Shown in pieces: positions 1 to 9,306 of a stretch of 64,000 nt of DNA; position 1 is the first letter of the stretch; each line of letters opens with the position of its first letter. The notes beneath the pieces were generated by a model, which was not told the DNA's origin, made no database searches, and saw only the letters and a list, made by a program, of their open reading frames with translations. The stretch comes from G963667855 sp963667855 (GTDB lineage Bacteria; Planctomycetota; Phycisphaerae; UBA1845), in the NCBI GenBank assembly GCA_963667855.2, contig CAXXKI010000009.1, forward strand, positions 162,642 through 226,641, given 5' to 3'. The position numbers were made by a program, and so were the translations under genes.

Positions 1-82
1 TATCCCTAAATCCTTTACTATCGAGAAGCGAGCGAGGAACATCCTCTTCCTCTCTTGGCAACGCTTGAATTGGTGGCAACAT
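1..82 (-). CDS. start of an unknown gene running off the left edge
   Basis: An ATG at 82 on the minus strand opens a frame of 27 codons without a stop up to the window edge. A strong Shine-Dalgarno GGAGGA (complement of 91-96) lies 8 bases upstream. The visible N-terminus is Pro/Glu rich, with no recognisable motif. It is divergent from nothing and lies about 70 bases downstream of the CYTH gene on the same strand, so the two may be co-transcribed. Confidence 0.5.
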   Translation of the reverse strand, partial: MLPPIQALPREEEDVPRSLLDSKGFRD

Positions 83-155
83 AATTAATTTCCTCCAAAA
101 CTAGTAATTTCGAGAGGAAAACGCCTTACTAACCTGTGAACGGAACTAGTTGGTT

Positions 156-1088
156 TTACCCTACACTAGGATTATCCCCATTTAGGTAATTTATCACTGC
201 CTTTAAAACTGACACGGTTCCCTCTTTCTGGACGATTTTTCCACTTTCAGCGAATCGACCTAGTATCCATTGAGTAACACGAGACTTAAAACTAGGATGC
301 CGAGCGTCTTTAAGAATATCTGCAAGCTCTTCCCTGTCTAGTTCAACATATTTGCGAAGTAGCTCTATTAATGCCAGAGTTTCTTCATTAATCTCCGTAT
401 TGGAACGCGATGTAGAATCTAGCATCCGCAGAGCACGTTGATACTTATTCTCGGAAAGAACCGTTATTTTCGGAATCCAACGCAAGACTGCAAATTTCAA
501 TTCTGATAGCTCTTCCTCTGCATCCCCAGATTTGGATTCGATTTCAAGCTCGTATAGTTTTGCAGTTTCGGTTTCACCATACCGTCCCGTATATGCATCG
601 AGAGAAACTTCGTACGCTACATCTTCGCCAATCAAACTCGCGATGAATTGCTCACGATGGTTAGTTATTACCAACCTGGGCTCGTGGGAAACATCAGAAG
701 CGGAAATACCAAAACGACTTGAGATTTCAACCGGCATCGTTCGCCGTTTTGTGTCAAGATCCGCGAAAACCATGGGAACAGTATCCTCATCTCGTACGAA
801 TTCAGCCGGTTTTGACATCCCTTTAGGGGATTTGAAAGTCTGTTCCAATGTTTTCCCATCGGGATTGGCAATTGTACGAATACGTGCAGTTGCACCCATT
901 CCCCGCAACGTATCCTGAGCGGTATCGAAATATTCATCCGTTATAGTAAGGGGAATAGGATCCGTCAGCTCATGTCGACCGAACTCAAGTAGCTTACGTA
1001 CTAAATCACAAAGAGATTCATCGCTGGGAGTCCCAGAAAGTCGGACTTGCCTCTCCAATCCAAATTTTAGCTCGTTTTCTTTACCCAC
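156..1088 (-). CDS. CYTH-domain protein (triphosphate tunnel enzyme-like)
   Basis: The N-terminus carries the CYTH signature ExExK (E-N-E-L-K, about residues 4-8). Further hallmark positions follow: a YFDT segment near 55, an R-x-R pair near 70, YEVSLDAY near 160 and ELEIES near 180. The CYTH family includes inorganic triphosphatases, class IV adenylate cyclases and thiamine triphosphatases, which bind triphosphate in a beta-tunnel. A C-terminal helical extension of about 100 residues is not recognised. I place the start at GTG 1088, which has GAGGGA 7 bases upstream and puts ExExK at the very N-terminus; the frame is open up to a TTG at 1121. Substrate unknown. Confidence 0.7.
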   Translation of the reverse strand: MGKENELKFGLERQVRLSGTPSDESLCDLVRKLLEFGRHELTDPIPLTITDEYFDTAQDTLRGMGATARIRTIANPDGKTLEQTFKSPKGMSKPAEFVRDEDTVPMVFADLDTKRRTMPVEISSRFGISASDVSHEPRLVITNHREQFIASLIGEDVAYEVSLDAYTGRYGETETAKLYELEIESKSGDAEEELSELKFAVLRWIPKITVLSENKYQRALRMLDSTSRSNTEINEETLALIELLRKYVELDREELADILKDARHPSFKSRVTQWILGRFAESGKIVQKEGTVSVLKAVINYLNGDNPSVG

Positions 1089-1364
1089 GATAATTCCCTC
1101 AGTTACATGGACAAACATCAACGATGGTCGGTTAACAATGAAATGTAGCAGGCCTTGCGGCCAATGCTTACTACTAAATTACGATTACTACACGACAGCC
1201 CTCATTATTACCTATAGTAACAATATAGGGGGATCAAGTCAAGTCCCATAGATGTCGTTAAAAAGCGGGAAATACGATAAATGCTTTCAACAATATCCCT
1301 TATTCAATATTAATATGTTGTTTTCGCTTCCTGTCAGCATTCCATTCCAAGAGAAATTACTCTA

Positions 1365-1640
1365 TCAGCTTTTTCCATAGTATAACGCTACTCGCCCAAT
1401 TCCCAACAGCCCCGCCTCCCCCAACCGTCTCTCAACTACCTTCAACGCCGTCTCATCCGTCGCCACTACAATCACCCGATCAACCTTCGCCTCTAAAGCA
1501 CGTTTAACATTGCCCACCACATCAGACTTCCCAGTTTCTACTTCCACCGCGACTCTCGGATCCTCTCGTCGCCAAAACATCAACACACCCTCCTGGCATG
1601 GAGGCTTCCATCTAGACGGAATAACCCTCATGATTCGGTC
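1365..1640 (-). pseudogene. decayed copy of the C-terminal nuclease domain of a HerA-like ATPase-nuclease
   Basis: The segment with Val-Glu-Val-Glu-Thr-Gly-Lys-Ser and the following VIVVATDE stretch closely matches the last ~80 residues of the 646-aa ATPase-nuclease at 9701-11641. Upstream the homology continues in another frame, with GYSV then an in-frame TAG at the position of the GYSVEMEAP segment of the intact protein. The copy therefore has a stop and a frameshift and lacks the ATPase part. It is a remnant of a related gene, and probably not expressed. Confidence 0.7.
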
Positions 1641-1687
1641 AACTATTAACTTGTTCGTTTCCCATTAAACATTTCACCAATGCGAAA

Positions 1688-2803
1688 TCAGTAGTAACCG
1701 GGACCAGTAATATCTTGTTGCATTACTGCGTAGTCGTCTAGGTCACAATCACAGTCTCCGTCGATATCGCCTCGAATCGTCCCATACAGATCACTGTTGG
1801 GATCTACAATAACATTCCCATTGTATGGGGTATAATCACATACATCCAACCCATTAGGAATGCCATCGTTGTCAATATCAGGATCACATTCATCGATCAG
1901 AACGTCGCCATCAAAATCTGGTTCGCATTCATCAGGTTTGCCGTTCGAATTACAGTCGTAACTTACACTCATCAGGAGATCGCACTCGTCAGGCACGCTA
2001 TTAGTATTACAGTCTTGGCTAATCCCTTCGGCTATCGCACATACATCCCCCATACCGTCGCTATCGCAGTCTTCCTGATTGGAGTTTGGATGAACGGGGC
2101 AATTATCACTATCATTTGGAATTCCGTCGTTATCATCGTCTGGTATCGAAACAACTAGAGTAGTGTGGCAAACCCAGTACGAATTAGAGGGTAAATCCGG
2201 ATTTTCTCTCCAGATGATCCAATGATCCCTCCCGGCATTGTAGTTGTTCCAGAAACCAGCACCGCTTTCTAAAACCGTACCCCAGAAAGAGGTGGGCCAA
2301 TCCCCCAAAAGAGGTATAGTCGACGACCCGATACTTCCGCAATCTAAATGCCTATAAACAGACCAAGCGTTAAGAGTACCATCTATTGATCGCAGTGAGA
2401 TGTAAGGATGTTGCGAAGCAACTTGCCACCCGTTATTTACATACTGCCCGAATAGGACACCTCCTCCTCCGCCCACGTTGTAAAGCAAAACATCAAGGTC
2501 ATATTCTCCGCAAGGAAGAGATAGCGTCCCGTATAGGTCATGACCAAAACCACCGCCGTCAATATACTCTCCGTTTAAATATAGGGAATGCCCATCATTT
2601 CCAACAACTACATAATCGTAATTAATGTGACAGTCCTCACTGCTTTCAAGTAAGCCAGGTGATGGAATATCAATAGCCGCTGGAACTCTTACGTCGTCTC
2701 GCTCATCACGATTTTCTGAACTGATACCGAACTCGCTTGTATTGATCGGCGACATTGAGTTTACCAGCCCAATGATAAATAGCATTAAACAAGAATTTAA
2801 CAT
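1688..2803 (-). CDS. secreted protein with thrombospondin type-3-like calcium repeats and a dockerin-like tail
   Basis: The N-terminal 20 residues form a hydrophobic signal peptide. The middle (about 50-220) is a Gly-rich globular region of unknown fold, which looks like a PEP-CTERM or lectin-type extracellular domain. From about 225 there are Asp-rich repeats (DDDNDGIPNDSDNCP, DCDSDGMGD, DCNSNGKPDEC) typical of thrombospondin type-3 calcium-binding repeats. The end (GDIDGDCDCDLDD) resembles a single dockerin-type EF loop. Such proteins are common in Planctomycetota. The ATG at 2803 is chosen because AAGGA lies about 8 bases upstream; the TTG at 2821 has none. Probably exported; ligand unknown. 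Confidence 0.7.
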   Translation of the reverse strand: MLNSCLMLFIIGLVNSMSPINTSEFGISSENRDERDDVRVPAAIDIPSPGLLESSEDCHINYDYVVVGNDGHSLYLNGEYIDGGGFGHDLYGTLSLPCGEYDLDVLLYNVGGGGGVLFGQYVNNGWQVASQHPYISLRSIDGTLNAWSVYRHLDCGSIGSSTIPLLGDWPTSFWGTVLESGAGFWNNYNAGRDHWIIWRENPDLPSNSYWVCHTTLVVSIPDDDNDGIPNDSDNCPVHPNSNQEDCDSDGMGDVCAIAEGISQDCNTNSVPDECDLLMSVSYDCNSNGKPDECEPDFDGDVLIDECDPDIDNDGIPNGLDVCDYTPYNGNVIVDPNSDLYGTIRGDIDGDCDCDLDDYAVMQQDITGPGYY

Positions 2804-3129
2804 AGTCGCATCCTTAGACAATTACCATATAACTCCAATGATGTGCCCAAAAACACACCAACCTAACTTTACATGGGCATAACCGAATAATTTTGCTCCT
2901 ACGTTCATCGCCCCGAAAAACCAACGGAGTTTTTCCTGGTACATAAATGCTTCGCATAGGACCAGTAAATTATTACTGGCTCAATGCAATTCGGAACGCC
3001 ATAAAGTCTAGCTAAATCCCTCACATGAAGTTTTCATCTTTATCGATAACAATTGCTCTCTAAACTCGCAATCAAAGACCTCGTCGAAAAAACAATCATA
3101 ATCCGAAATCCATATCGGAACGAAATACT

Positions 3130-3220
3130 GACATGGATCGAAATTGCCAATCCCACCTCCATAAGACCTCTCTTCCACTACTCTCAACGCCACTTTATCC
3201 ATAACGACAGAGACCAACTG
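3130..3220 (-). pseudogene. short remnant of the same C-terminal nuclease domain
   Basis: The frame around 3133-3217 reads VSVVMDKVALRVVEERS, which resembles VIVVATDEAALRVVEKRL near the end of the 646-aa ATPase-nuclease. Similarity stops after about 25 codons. This is the third occurrence of this tail in the left 12 kb. It is too short for a gene and is best read as a fragment left by deletion or recombination. Confidence 0.5.
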
Positions 3221-3270
3221 ATAAGTTTTTCGGCAAACGCAACTATTAACGATATCTCCGCCATTAACAT

Positions 3271-5466
3271 CTATGTGCCATTGCCACCTTCCTCTACTGA
3301 CTCGAGTGTATCACTCAGGTAAAACCTACTTGGATTGGGAAGTGACGAATCCGTTCTATAGTAATCGCATTCCCAACGAGTATTAGGTATCTCATTCCCA
3401 TTCACGTCAATTAACCAACCCATACCAGCAGTTGGCCATTTGTTTGCGATTACCTTTAATGAATATCCGATAGCATTACCTGTTTGATGAGATAGATCGC
3501 ACCTCAATGATGAAGCTGTAGTCATCACTTGGTCAAAAGGGTACATAACGAAGCGAAACCACACCGGAGAAGTCTCGATCTCACCTGGAATTTCACTAAT
3601 AAATTCTTTTGTAATAAAATCTAACCTCGGCTTAATAGCAAAAACTACATCCGGGTAGGGTGCTTTCGAATTCGGAAATCCGCGTTTTTGTAGATACTCG
3701 ACCGAGCTCTCACCCGACAGTATCAATAATCCAGGTTTCTCCATCCAGAGACTCGAATCTATAACACCGTCGTACCATACCTGATATCTCGTTTTTCCGG
3801 AAAGATCTATTATTCGAACACACCTTTGTGACTGTGCCGCAAAAACCGCGAGGATTTCTTTTCCTGGAACTTCAGGGAAAATATCATGAATAAAAACCTC
3901 TTGAGCTCCAAATTTTTCTTCTGTTCGTCCCATCTCCTTAAGATACTTTGGAATCGATTCGTTTTTTGCCTGATTCGTCCACAAGGGATTCGTGTATTCG
4001 CCCCTGCCTACATCATATGCACAAACCCCGCCTCCCTGTCCATCTTCGGAGTCGGGGCCATAACCGATTACGGCGATTCTTCCGCCTCCGAACTCCGAGG
4101 GGCGATTCATGAGCCGAGCGAATCCTATATGTGGATTCGCCGAGGACCAAGAGTGCATAATTGTATCACCAACCGAAAGCAAACGATATTCATTTAAGTC
4201 ATCCACCTTTGTAATAGAATGTGGCGTTTGGGTATACCACCAAGTCGTGAAGAGAGTCGTTGCGATTATGCAAGCAGCTATGAAACAAGCTGCACAGCTG
4301 GTCGATACAATAGGGTGGCGAGATATACACTTGATAAACCTATTCCAGACAGTCGGTGGACGAGCTTCTATAGGTTCACGATTAAGATATCGCTGAAGAT
4401 CCTTAGCGAGGTCTGCTACGGATTGGTATCTTTTCTCCCGGTCTTTCTCTAAAGCTTTGAGCACAATTGTCTCTAAGTCACCACGAAGTTTTCTATCTAC
4501 AAGATGCAAAGGTTGTGGAAATTGCTCGCAAATCGCACGAATTATCGTGTGAATTCCACCATTTATATCTTCATAAGGCAATCGCCCACATAATAATTCA
4601 TACAACACAACTCCGAGCGTATAAACATCACTACGCGAATCTAAACTATGGGGATTACCGTTACACTGCTCGGGACTCATATACTGTACAGTTCCGATTA
4701 GGTTGCCTGTGTCAGTTTGGATAGTGGTAATGGAAATATCAGAATCTGTGGCTTTAGCGATTCCGAAGTCGATCACTTTAACGCACCCGGAGGCATCGAC
4801 AAGAATATTGGCAGGTTTTAAGTCTCGGTGGATTACACCTTTCCGATGACCATGCTCGATTGCCTCACAAGCCTGCAAGAATAGTTTGATACCTTCCTTG
4901 ATTGGCAGTTTTTGTTTATTAGCGTAGACAACAATCGTTTCAGCATTATGAACATACTCCATCGCAAAATACGGAATGGGGTTATGGTTCGTACCGCTTT
5001 CATCAACGTGGATCCCTGCCTCATATACTTGAGCAATGTGCGGGTGATGAAGCCACGCGAGTATTTGTATTTCATGTTCAAACCGCCGCCGAATTGACTT
5101 TGCCCGTATGTCACTATACGAAATTTTCAAAGCTACTAATCGTTTTGGATTCGCCTGTTCCGCAAGGTAAACTGCCCCCATTCCTCCGCTACCGATGAGG
5201 CGTGTAATATTAAATTGACTTATAGTAGTACCGATTAGCTTATCGATTGGTTTTTGCTCGCGGTTTTCGTTTTGGTCTTTAATTAGGTTGGGCTTCATGA
5301 AATCATCCGGAACACGCTCGTCGCATTCCAGAAGCGACCGTACTTCAGCCAGTAACCCGTTATCGTTCTCGCAGGCGACCTCCAAAAATTTCGCCCGATC
5401 CTCTTTCGATAAGGCTGTTGCTTGAAGAAAAATCTCCTGGATTATATCCCATTGGCTGGTAGCCAC
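3271..5466 (-). CDS. membrane-anchored Ser/Thr protein kinase with large C-terminal sensor-like region
   Basis: A 731-residue protein. The kinase domain spans about 95-370: glycine loop IGSGGMGAVYLAE, VALKIS lysine, HRDLKPANIL catalytic loop, DFGIAKA and the MSPEQ activation segment. A hydrophobic segment near 385-410 is a single transmembrane helix. The remaining ~320 residues would lie outside the membrane and are not recognised. The first 70 residues resemble the short helical region that precedes many Planctomycete kinases encoded beside ECF sigma factors. GTG start at 5466 with AGGAG 7 bases upstream. It lies about 50 bp downstream of the ECF sigma gene, so the pair is likely one operon, with the kinase presumably acting in control of the sigma factor (inference). 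Confidence 0.85.
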   Translation of the reverse strand: MATSQWDIIQEIFLQATALSKEDRAKFLEVACENDNGLLAEVRSLLECDERVPDDFMKPNLIKDQNENREQKPIDKLIGTTISQFNITRLIGSGGMGAVYLAEQANPKRLVALKISYSDIRAKSIRRRFEHEIQILAWLHHPHIAQVYEAGIHVDESGTNHNPIPYFAMEYVHNAETIVVYANKQKLPIKEGIKLFLQACEAIEHGHRKGVIHRDLKPANILVDASGCVKVIDFGIAKATDSDISITTIQTDTGNLIGTVQYMSPEQCNGNPHSLDSRSDVYTLGVVLYELLCGRLPYEDINGGIHTIIRAICEQFPQPLHLVDRKLRGDLETIVLKALEKDREKRYQSVADLAKDLQRYLNREPIEARPPTVWNRFIKCISRHPIVSTSCAACFIAACIIATTLFTTWWYTQTPHSITKVDDLNEYRLLSVGDTIMHSWSSANPHIGFARLMNRPSEFGGGRIAVIGYGPDSEDGQGGGVCAYDVGRGEYTNPLWTNQAKNESIPKYLKEMGRTEEKFGAQEVFIHDIFPEVPGKEILAVFAAQSQRCVRIIDLSGKTRYQVWYDGVIDSSLWMEKPGLLILSGESSVEYLQKRGFPNSKAPYPDVVFAIKPRLDFITKEFISEIPGEIETSPVWFRFVMYPFDQVMTTASSLRCDLSHQTGNAIGYSLKVIANKWPTAGMGWLIDVNGNEIPNTRWECDYYRTDSSLPNPSRFYLSDTLESVEEGGNGT

Positions 5467-5516
5467 TGATCAACTCCTAGTAACTCTCCATAATCTTTCT
5501 TCTACCGCAAAGCTAC

Positions 5517-6113
5517 TTACTCAGAATCGATTGGCATACCGTTACCATCTCCAAGTTCACGGTATAACCAAACGCGAGCAAGGCGCCATTCATCCACCAC
5601 GGTTCGGGACGATACTTCCAGTGCATTGGCAGTTTCTTTAACTGTGAAACCACCAAAATACTTAAGTTCAACTATTTTAGCCTGCCTCGGAGCAAACTTT
5701 TCGAGCTTGGTCAACACGTCGTCGACAGCCAATACTTCCACTGGATCTTGCGCAGCAAATGGCGGTTCGTCAGCAAGGGAGAGTGTTCCCCTACCTTTGT
5801 TTCGTTTTGCCGTGTTTCTTTTACGTGCGTATTCCACGCAAATACGACGCATAGCATTTGCCGCCGCGGTAAAAAAATATTTCCTGTTATGAAATGATCC
5901 TCCCTCCGGAAGAGACAAACGAAGAAACGCCTCATGTATAAGGGTCGTGGGAGTCATCGCCGCAGGTTGAGCTTCCTTCGATACCTGAGCTCGAGCGATA
6001 TCTCGGAGTTCGCTATAGACTGTACGCCACAGCTCCTCTTGAGCTTCTGAGTTACCATCCGCAACGCTTTTAAGAAGCTGGGTAATCTGCCCAGCGGGGT
6101 ACTGCTCTGACAT
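5517..6113 (-). CDS. ECF-type RNA polymerase sigma factor
   Basis: A 198-residue sigma-70 family protein of the extracytoplasmic-function class. Region 2 is visible at about 20-95 (ELRDIARAQV, PTTLIHEAFLRL, FFTAAANAMRRI), and region 4 at about 125-185 (PRQAKIVELKYFGGFTVKETANALEVSSRTV). It matches the subtype abundant in Planctomycetota and often encoded next to Ser/Thr kinases, as here. It would direct transcription of an unknown regulon in response to the kinase. ATG at 6113 preceded by a weak purine-rich site. Confidence 0.85.
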   Translation of the reverse strand: MSEQYPAGQITQLLKSVADGNSEAQEELWRTVYSELRDIARAQVSKEAQPAAMTPTTLIHEAFLRLSLPEGGSFHNRKYFFTAAANAMRRICVEYARKRNTAKRNKGRGTLSLADEPPFAAQDPVEVLAVDDVLTKLEKFAPRQAKIVELKYFGGFTVKETANALEVSSRTVVDEWRLARVWLYRELGDGNGMPIDSE

Positions 6114-6353
6114 GTTTTTCGGCCTCCGTTAAGAAATGACTATACCTATTGTATAGATAGTCGCGACCGAATAGAAGAGATTTGATGACCATTCCCATAT
6201 CCCATATTCCCCCTAGACCTCCTGTTTTGCCGCCTACGATGCTCTTCTGGCCTTCAAAAGAATGATCGTAACGTCAGCGCGTATAAATTTACGCTTATCA
6301 ACGCTGAAGCATCTCGCGATCCCTACAAAATCCAGACCGGGAAAAGCTTATAT

Positions 6354-6402
6354 TTATTTGCCACCAATTGGGATGAACGACGCATGGACTATTAACGAAG
6401 GA
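6354..6402. repeat. copy A of a short dispersed intergenic sequence
   Basis: Lies in the 528-bp gene-free stretch 6114-6641. It contains TTTGCCA, CAATTGG and ATGGACTATTAACGAAGGA, which recur in the same order at about 17970-18027 with small gaps. No reading frame crosses both copies. The rest of 6114-6641 shows nothing I can name. Confidence 0.35.
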
Positions 6403-6641
6403 TAATTGCCAGAACAGGAGCGAAACATAACCAAGGAAAGCCAAGATTTTGCAGGGGAAATCTAGATTCCCCACAACGGAAGTGCTCCATACGGAATACA
6501 ACGATTATCTAAGAATGGTGTCAACCGTAGGCGCTGATTTCGGGAGCCCCCACCGAATACCCGACAAGTTAATGAGGAAAACATGAAATACTTCAACACG
6601 AATATTCCGAAACACACTTGTCGACTCATCGTTTTTTCGTC

Positions 6642-6875
6642 TTACTTTTGCTCGTCTTCTGTTATTTTTCGACGTTTTCCGTTCAACTTTTCCTTAAGCG
6701 TATACCTCTCCTCTCGAAATATTTCGATGAGCTGTACCGTTATAGCTCCATCATATCCTCTTAATTCATCAATAGTCAGTTTGGCCGTCTGCTCATCAGC
6801 GTACTCCCTACTCACGAACTCTGGACGAATTCCAGGAAGCTGTATGCGAACTTGATATTTGGTTTCGTCTACCAT
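6642..6875 (-). CDS. small protein of unknown function
   Basis: A 77-residue, charged, soluble protein. The first ~45 residues (start MVDETKYQVRIQLPG) could form a small alpha/beta fold; the C-terminus is strongly basic. I prefer the ATG at 6875 over a longer frame because the extra N-terminus looks like non-coding sequence. It is divergent from the 6959 gene, with about 80 bp between, so a shared promoter region is likely. Family not recognised. Confidence 0.45.
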   Translation of the reverse strand: MVDETKYQVRIQLPGIRPEFVSREYADEQTAKLTIDELRGYDGAITVQLIEIFREERYTLKEKLNGKRRKITEDEQK

Positions 6876-6958
6876 GGTTATCCCTATTTTATGGACTTTA
6901 AAAATATACCGGTGATGCACAACTATATTTGACACTGTATTTCACTTGGAGAATACAC

Positions 6959-7177
6959 ATGTTCGACATTCGAGAAGTTCTCGGGCGTATTAAACCTTCG
7001 TTAATGAATAGTCCTAGTACACGTGTCGTTCATCTCTCGATTGCTATCGACGATTGCCCAGGTGGCGGGACTGGCGGAGGAACCGGTGGTGGGCCGGGTA
7101 AACTCAGCAAAGGGGATCGGACTCCATATCAAAAAGTAAACGATACAATCGAGGAGCAAAAACATGGCCACGTTTAA
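6959..7177 (+). CDS. small Gly-rich protein, first gene of a peptidase-associated module
   Basis: A 72-residue protein. Residues about 1-33 have ordinary composition (MFDIREVLGRI...), followed by a Cys-Pro and a run of Gly/Thr repeats (GGGTGGGTGGGPG, about 36-48) and a polar tail. GGAG 7 bases before the ATG supports this start. It overlaps the next gene by 14 bp, which implies translational coupling. A short protein with a Gly-rich segment next to a membrane protein and a C39-like cysteine peptidase recalls peptide precursors cleaved after Gly-Gly, but no direct evidence of processing is visible. Alternatives are a structural or linker protein. Confidence 0.6.
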   Translation: MFDIREVLGRIKPSLMNSPSTRVVHLSIAIDDCPGGGTGGGTGGGPGKLSKGDRTPYQKVNDTIEEQKHGHV

Positions 7178-7760
7178 GATCGCCCGCTACGAAGCCACGT
7201 TGCGCCCTAGCTTCCGACTGAAACGCGTACACTTCGAACATTCCTATGTATTCAATGACAACAACTTAAGCAGTTGGAAACACACCATTCCCTTGCCATT
7301 AGATCAAATCAACAGATTGAAAGCCACCGCTCTCGACGAGGGCGGGATTATAGTAAATGATCTTACGGACATGTGCGAAATAGAGAATCGCGATGCCTGG
7401 ACAGAGGTCACAATACCTCTTGAGCACAACACCAAAACTTATTCCCGTGTCGATATATCCTATTCTGCCGCCTTTACGGCTTGCGGTACGTACTGCGATG
7501 ATAGGAAATTCCTTGATTATGATCCAGATACCTTCAGGCTGGAGGAAGGCGCCGACGAGTTTAGTATAAGGTGTTATGTAACAGACGGTTTCTTCATTAG
7601 GAATCCTAATGCCGGGGAAAAGAAGTTTATAGACTACCATCGTAAATACGTACGAATATGGACCCCGAATTACAGGGCTAAAGACACAATCCAACTTTCC
7701 TTCAAGCTTTATCAATACACTAACGGACGAACTTTCGGCAAACATGATTCTAAATACTAG
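7164..7760 (+). CDS. unknown protein, second gene of the Gly-rich peptide module
   Basis: A 198-residue protein rich in aromatic and beta-strand-like segments, with no signal peptide or membrane helix. GAGGAG lies 7 bases before the ATG, inside the end of the Gly-rich gene. Three Cys (CEIENRD, CGTYCDD) sit in the middle. It is not a family I recognise. Tight coupling with the 72-aa gene indicates a shared function. Confidence 0.6.
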   Translation: MATFKIARYEATLRPSFRLKRVHFEHSYVFNDNNLSSWKHTIPLPLDQINRLKATALDEGGIIVNDLTDMCEIENRDAWTEVTIPLEHNTKTYSRVDISYSAAFTACGTYCDDRKFLDYDPDTFRLEEGADEFSIRCYVTDGFFIRNPNAGEKKFIDYHRKYVRIWTPNYRAKDTIQLSFKLYQYTNGRTFGKHDSKY

Positions 7761-7918
7761 TACTTTAGTCAACACCGTGTTTTTAAGCCATACAGTATAG
7801 AATGTCGTAGCTAAAAAGCTCCTAAGAGACCTAGGACACCTATTCCGGGTTTACGCTAAGAAAAGAATAGAGTGGTTAGATAAGTTTTGAATAAATCGAT
7901 TTATCGGGGTTATTCACA

Positions 7919-8629
7919 ATGTCGTTGGAAAAAGACGCAGCCTATTGGATATTAAGTACTAATATTCAAGCTCTTAGTGCATTTCTTGGTTTGCTAGTTG
8001 TCGCTTTTGTGTTTTTTGCTAGTGAGTCGAAAAGGTTACCTGATGCTCACGATCTAGTACAGGAAGCACAAAGGTATACCAGCTTCCGTAGCCTAAGGTG
8101 GATTTCGTACTTCTGCCTATTCACCATTATAGGCAAATTAGGTTTACTTTGCCTAGTTGGAAGCCTTAACAACCCATTGCCTGGTCATTTTTTGCTTTGC
8201 TTGCTATTCTCCTGCGGACTGTTCGCATCATGTATCATATGGATTGGGAGGTTGGGCTTGTATCTAGTGAATCCCGAAGTATTGCGTCAGCTTGCGAGAC
8301 AGGAAATGGGCTCTTCGGCTGAAGCCACCGGTTCTTCTAGCGAATTTCTTCGGCTATATAATGAACTGAATAATACGCTCAAATCATTGGCAGCCGTTAA
8401 AGTACCTGGAGCCGTCAAATTCAAACTTCCGGAGCTCGTGCATTCATTAATGTTTCACCGTGTAATCTCTGTTACGGAAAAAGATGTCAACAATGCTCGA
8501 GATATATATCGAATGCAAAGACTAGTATCACAAAGCGGAAGCGAGCGGATTAACCCTGCTTACATGAAACAATTAGAAGAGTTATTGAAAAAGGTTACTG
8601 AATCGGCGAGCAGTGTGGAGATATCCTAA
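7919..8629 (+). CDS. membrane protein of unknown function
   Basis: A 236-residue protein. Three hydrophobic stretches (about 13-35, 57-78 and 85-108) are likely transmembrane helices, followed by a cytoplasmic helical region of about 120 residues. Its stop overlaps the start of the peptidase gene (TAATG at 8627-8631), so the two are translationally coupled. It might act as the membrane partner of the downstream cysteine peptidase; this is inference from position only. Confidence 0.65.
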   Translation: MSLEKDAAYWILSTNIQALSAFLGLLVVAFVFFASESKRLPDAHDLVQEAQRYTSFRSLRWISYFCLFTIIGKLGLLCLVGSLNNPLPGHFLLCLLFSCGLFASCIIWIGRLGLYLVNPEVLRQLARQEMGSSAEATGSSSEFLRLYNELNNTLKSLAAVKVPGAVKFKLPELVHSLMFHRVISVTEKDVNNARDIYRMQRLVSQSGSERINPAYMKQLEELLKKVTESASSVEIS

Positions 8630-9306
8630 TGCGAAACTGGGAAAAGATGCGTTTGGTACCGGGGCTTGTGCAGGAATCGTCCAACACATGTGGGCTTGGT
8701 GCACTCCGTAATCTCTTTGCACATTTTGGCTTTTACATCTTGGAAAACGAACTACGGCAGTTGCTTGTCGCCGCTACAGGGAGGAAGATTAACGATTGCG
8801 GCGTCTTCAGTGCCGACGTGGGATTGCTGACACGGATACTGGGTTTCCAAACGGAGTGGCATTCAGGCCAGCAAGTCTTGATGGAGTTGGAACAAAAGGT
8901 TGGCACGATAGAACAGCTTTGCTCGACATCTGTGGTGTGCCATGATTCCAGGACGCTTGCGTTTGTCGAGTCCGTCAAACATTATCTGCGGATTGGAGGA
9001 AGATTGCGGGTGCGACCGAAGGAGCAAGCACCCAACATAACAGACGTAACAGAAAAACTCCAGAGCGGACATTGTGCGATCGTTCGAGTGGAAGCACACG
9101 ATTATTATGGCCTAACTAATGAGATATGGGGGCATTTCTTGGTTTGTATTCCTGATCGCGAATACACGCAAGTGTTGGACTGCTATGCGGAAATGGGTGC
9201 GTTGGAATTTGGTGCTAGTAAGTGGCAAACATGTATGGAATCCGCGCGAAATTACAATTGGGGACACTGGTCGGACGAGTTTATAGCAATTGGCCTGTCT
9301 CGATGA
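8629..9306 (+). CDS. C39-like / papain-fold cysteine peptidase
   Basis: A 225-residue protein. The N-terminus carries the catalytic Cys in QESSNTCGLGALRNLF (about residue 23), with a Gln a few residues earlier as in C39 bacteriocin-processing peptidases. A candidate His lies in EIWGHFLVCIPD (about 170) and a following Asp in QVLDCY. C39-fold peptidases cut after double glycine in leader peptides or act in related thiol chemistry. There is no ABC-transporter part. It is coupled to the preceding membrane-protein gene. Peptidase fold likely; substrate unproven. Confidence 0.65.
   Translation: MRNWEKMRLVPGLVQESSNTCGLGALRNLFAHFGFYILENELRQLLVAATGRKINDCGVFSADVGLLTRILGFQTEWHSGQQVLMELEQKVGTIEQLCSTSVVCHDSRTLAFVESVKHYLRIGGRLRVRPKEQAPNITDVTEKLQSGHCAIVRVEAHDYYGLTNEIWGHFLVCIPDREYTQVLDCYAEMGALEFGASKWQTCMESARNYNWGHWSDEFIAIGLSR

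Noticed and set aside
6583..6855. A 90-codon plus-strand frame
   Set aside because: Opposite to the 77-aa gene with a better composition on the minus strand; no ribosome binding site.
6929..6957. TTGACA at about 6929 as a promoter for the Gly-rich gene
   Set aside because: A 17-base spacer would put the -10 box at the start codon itself.
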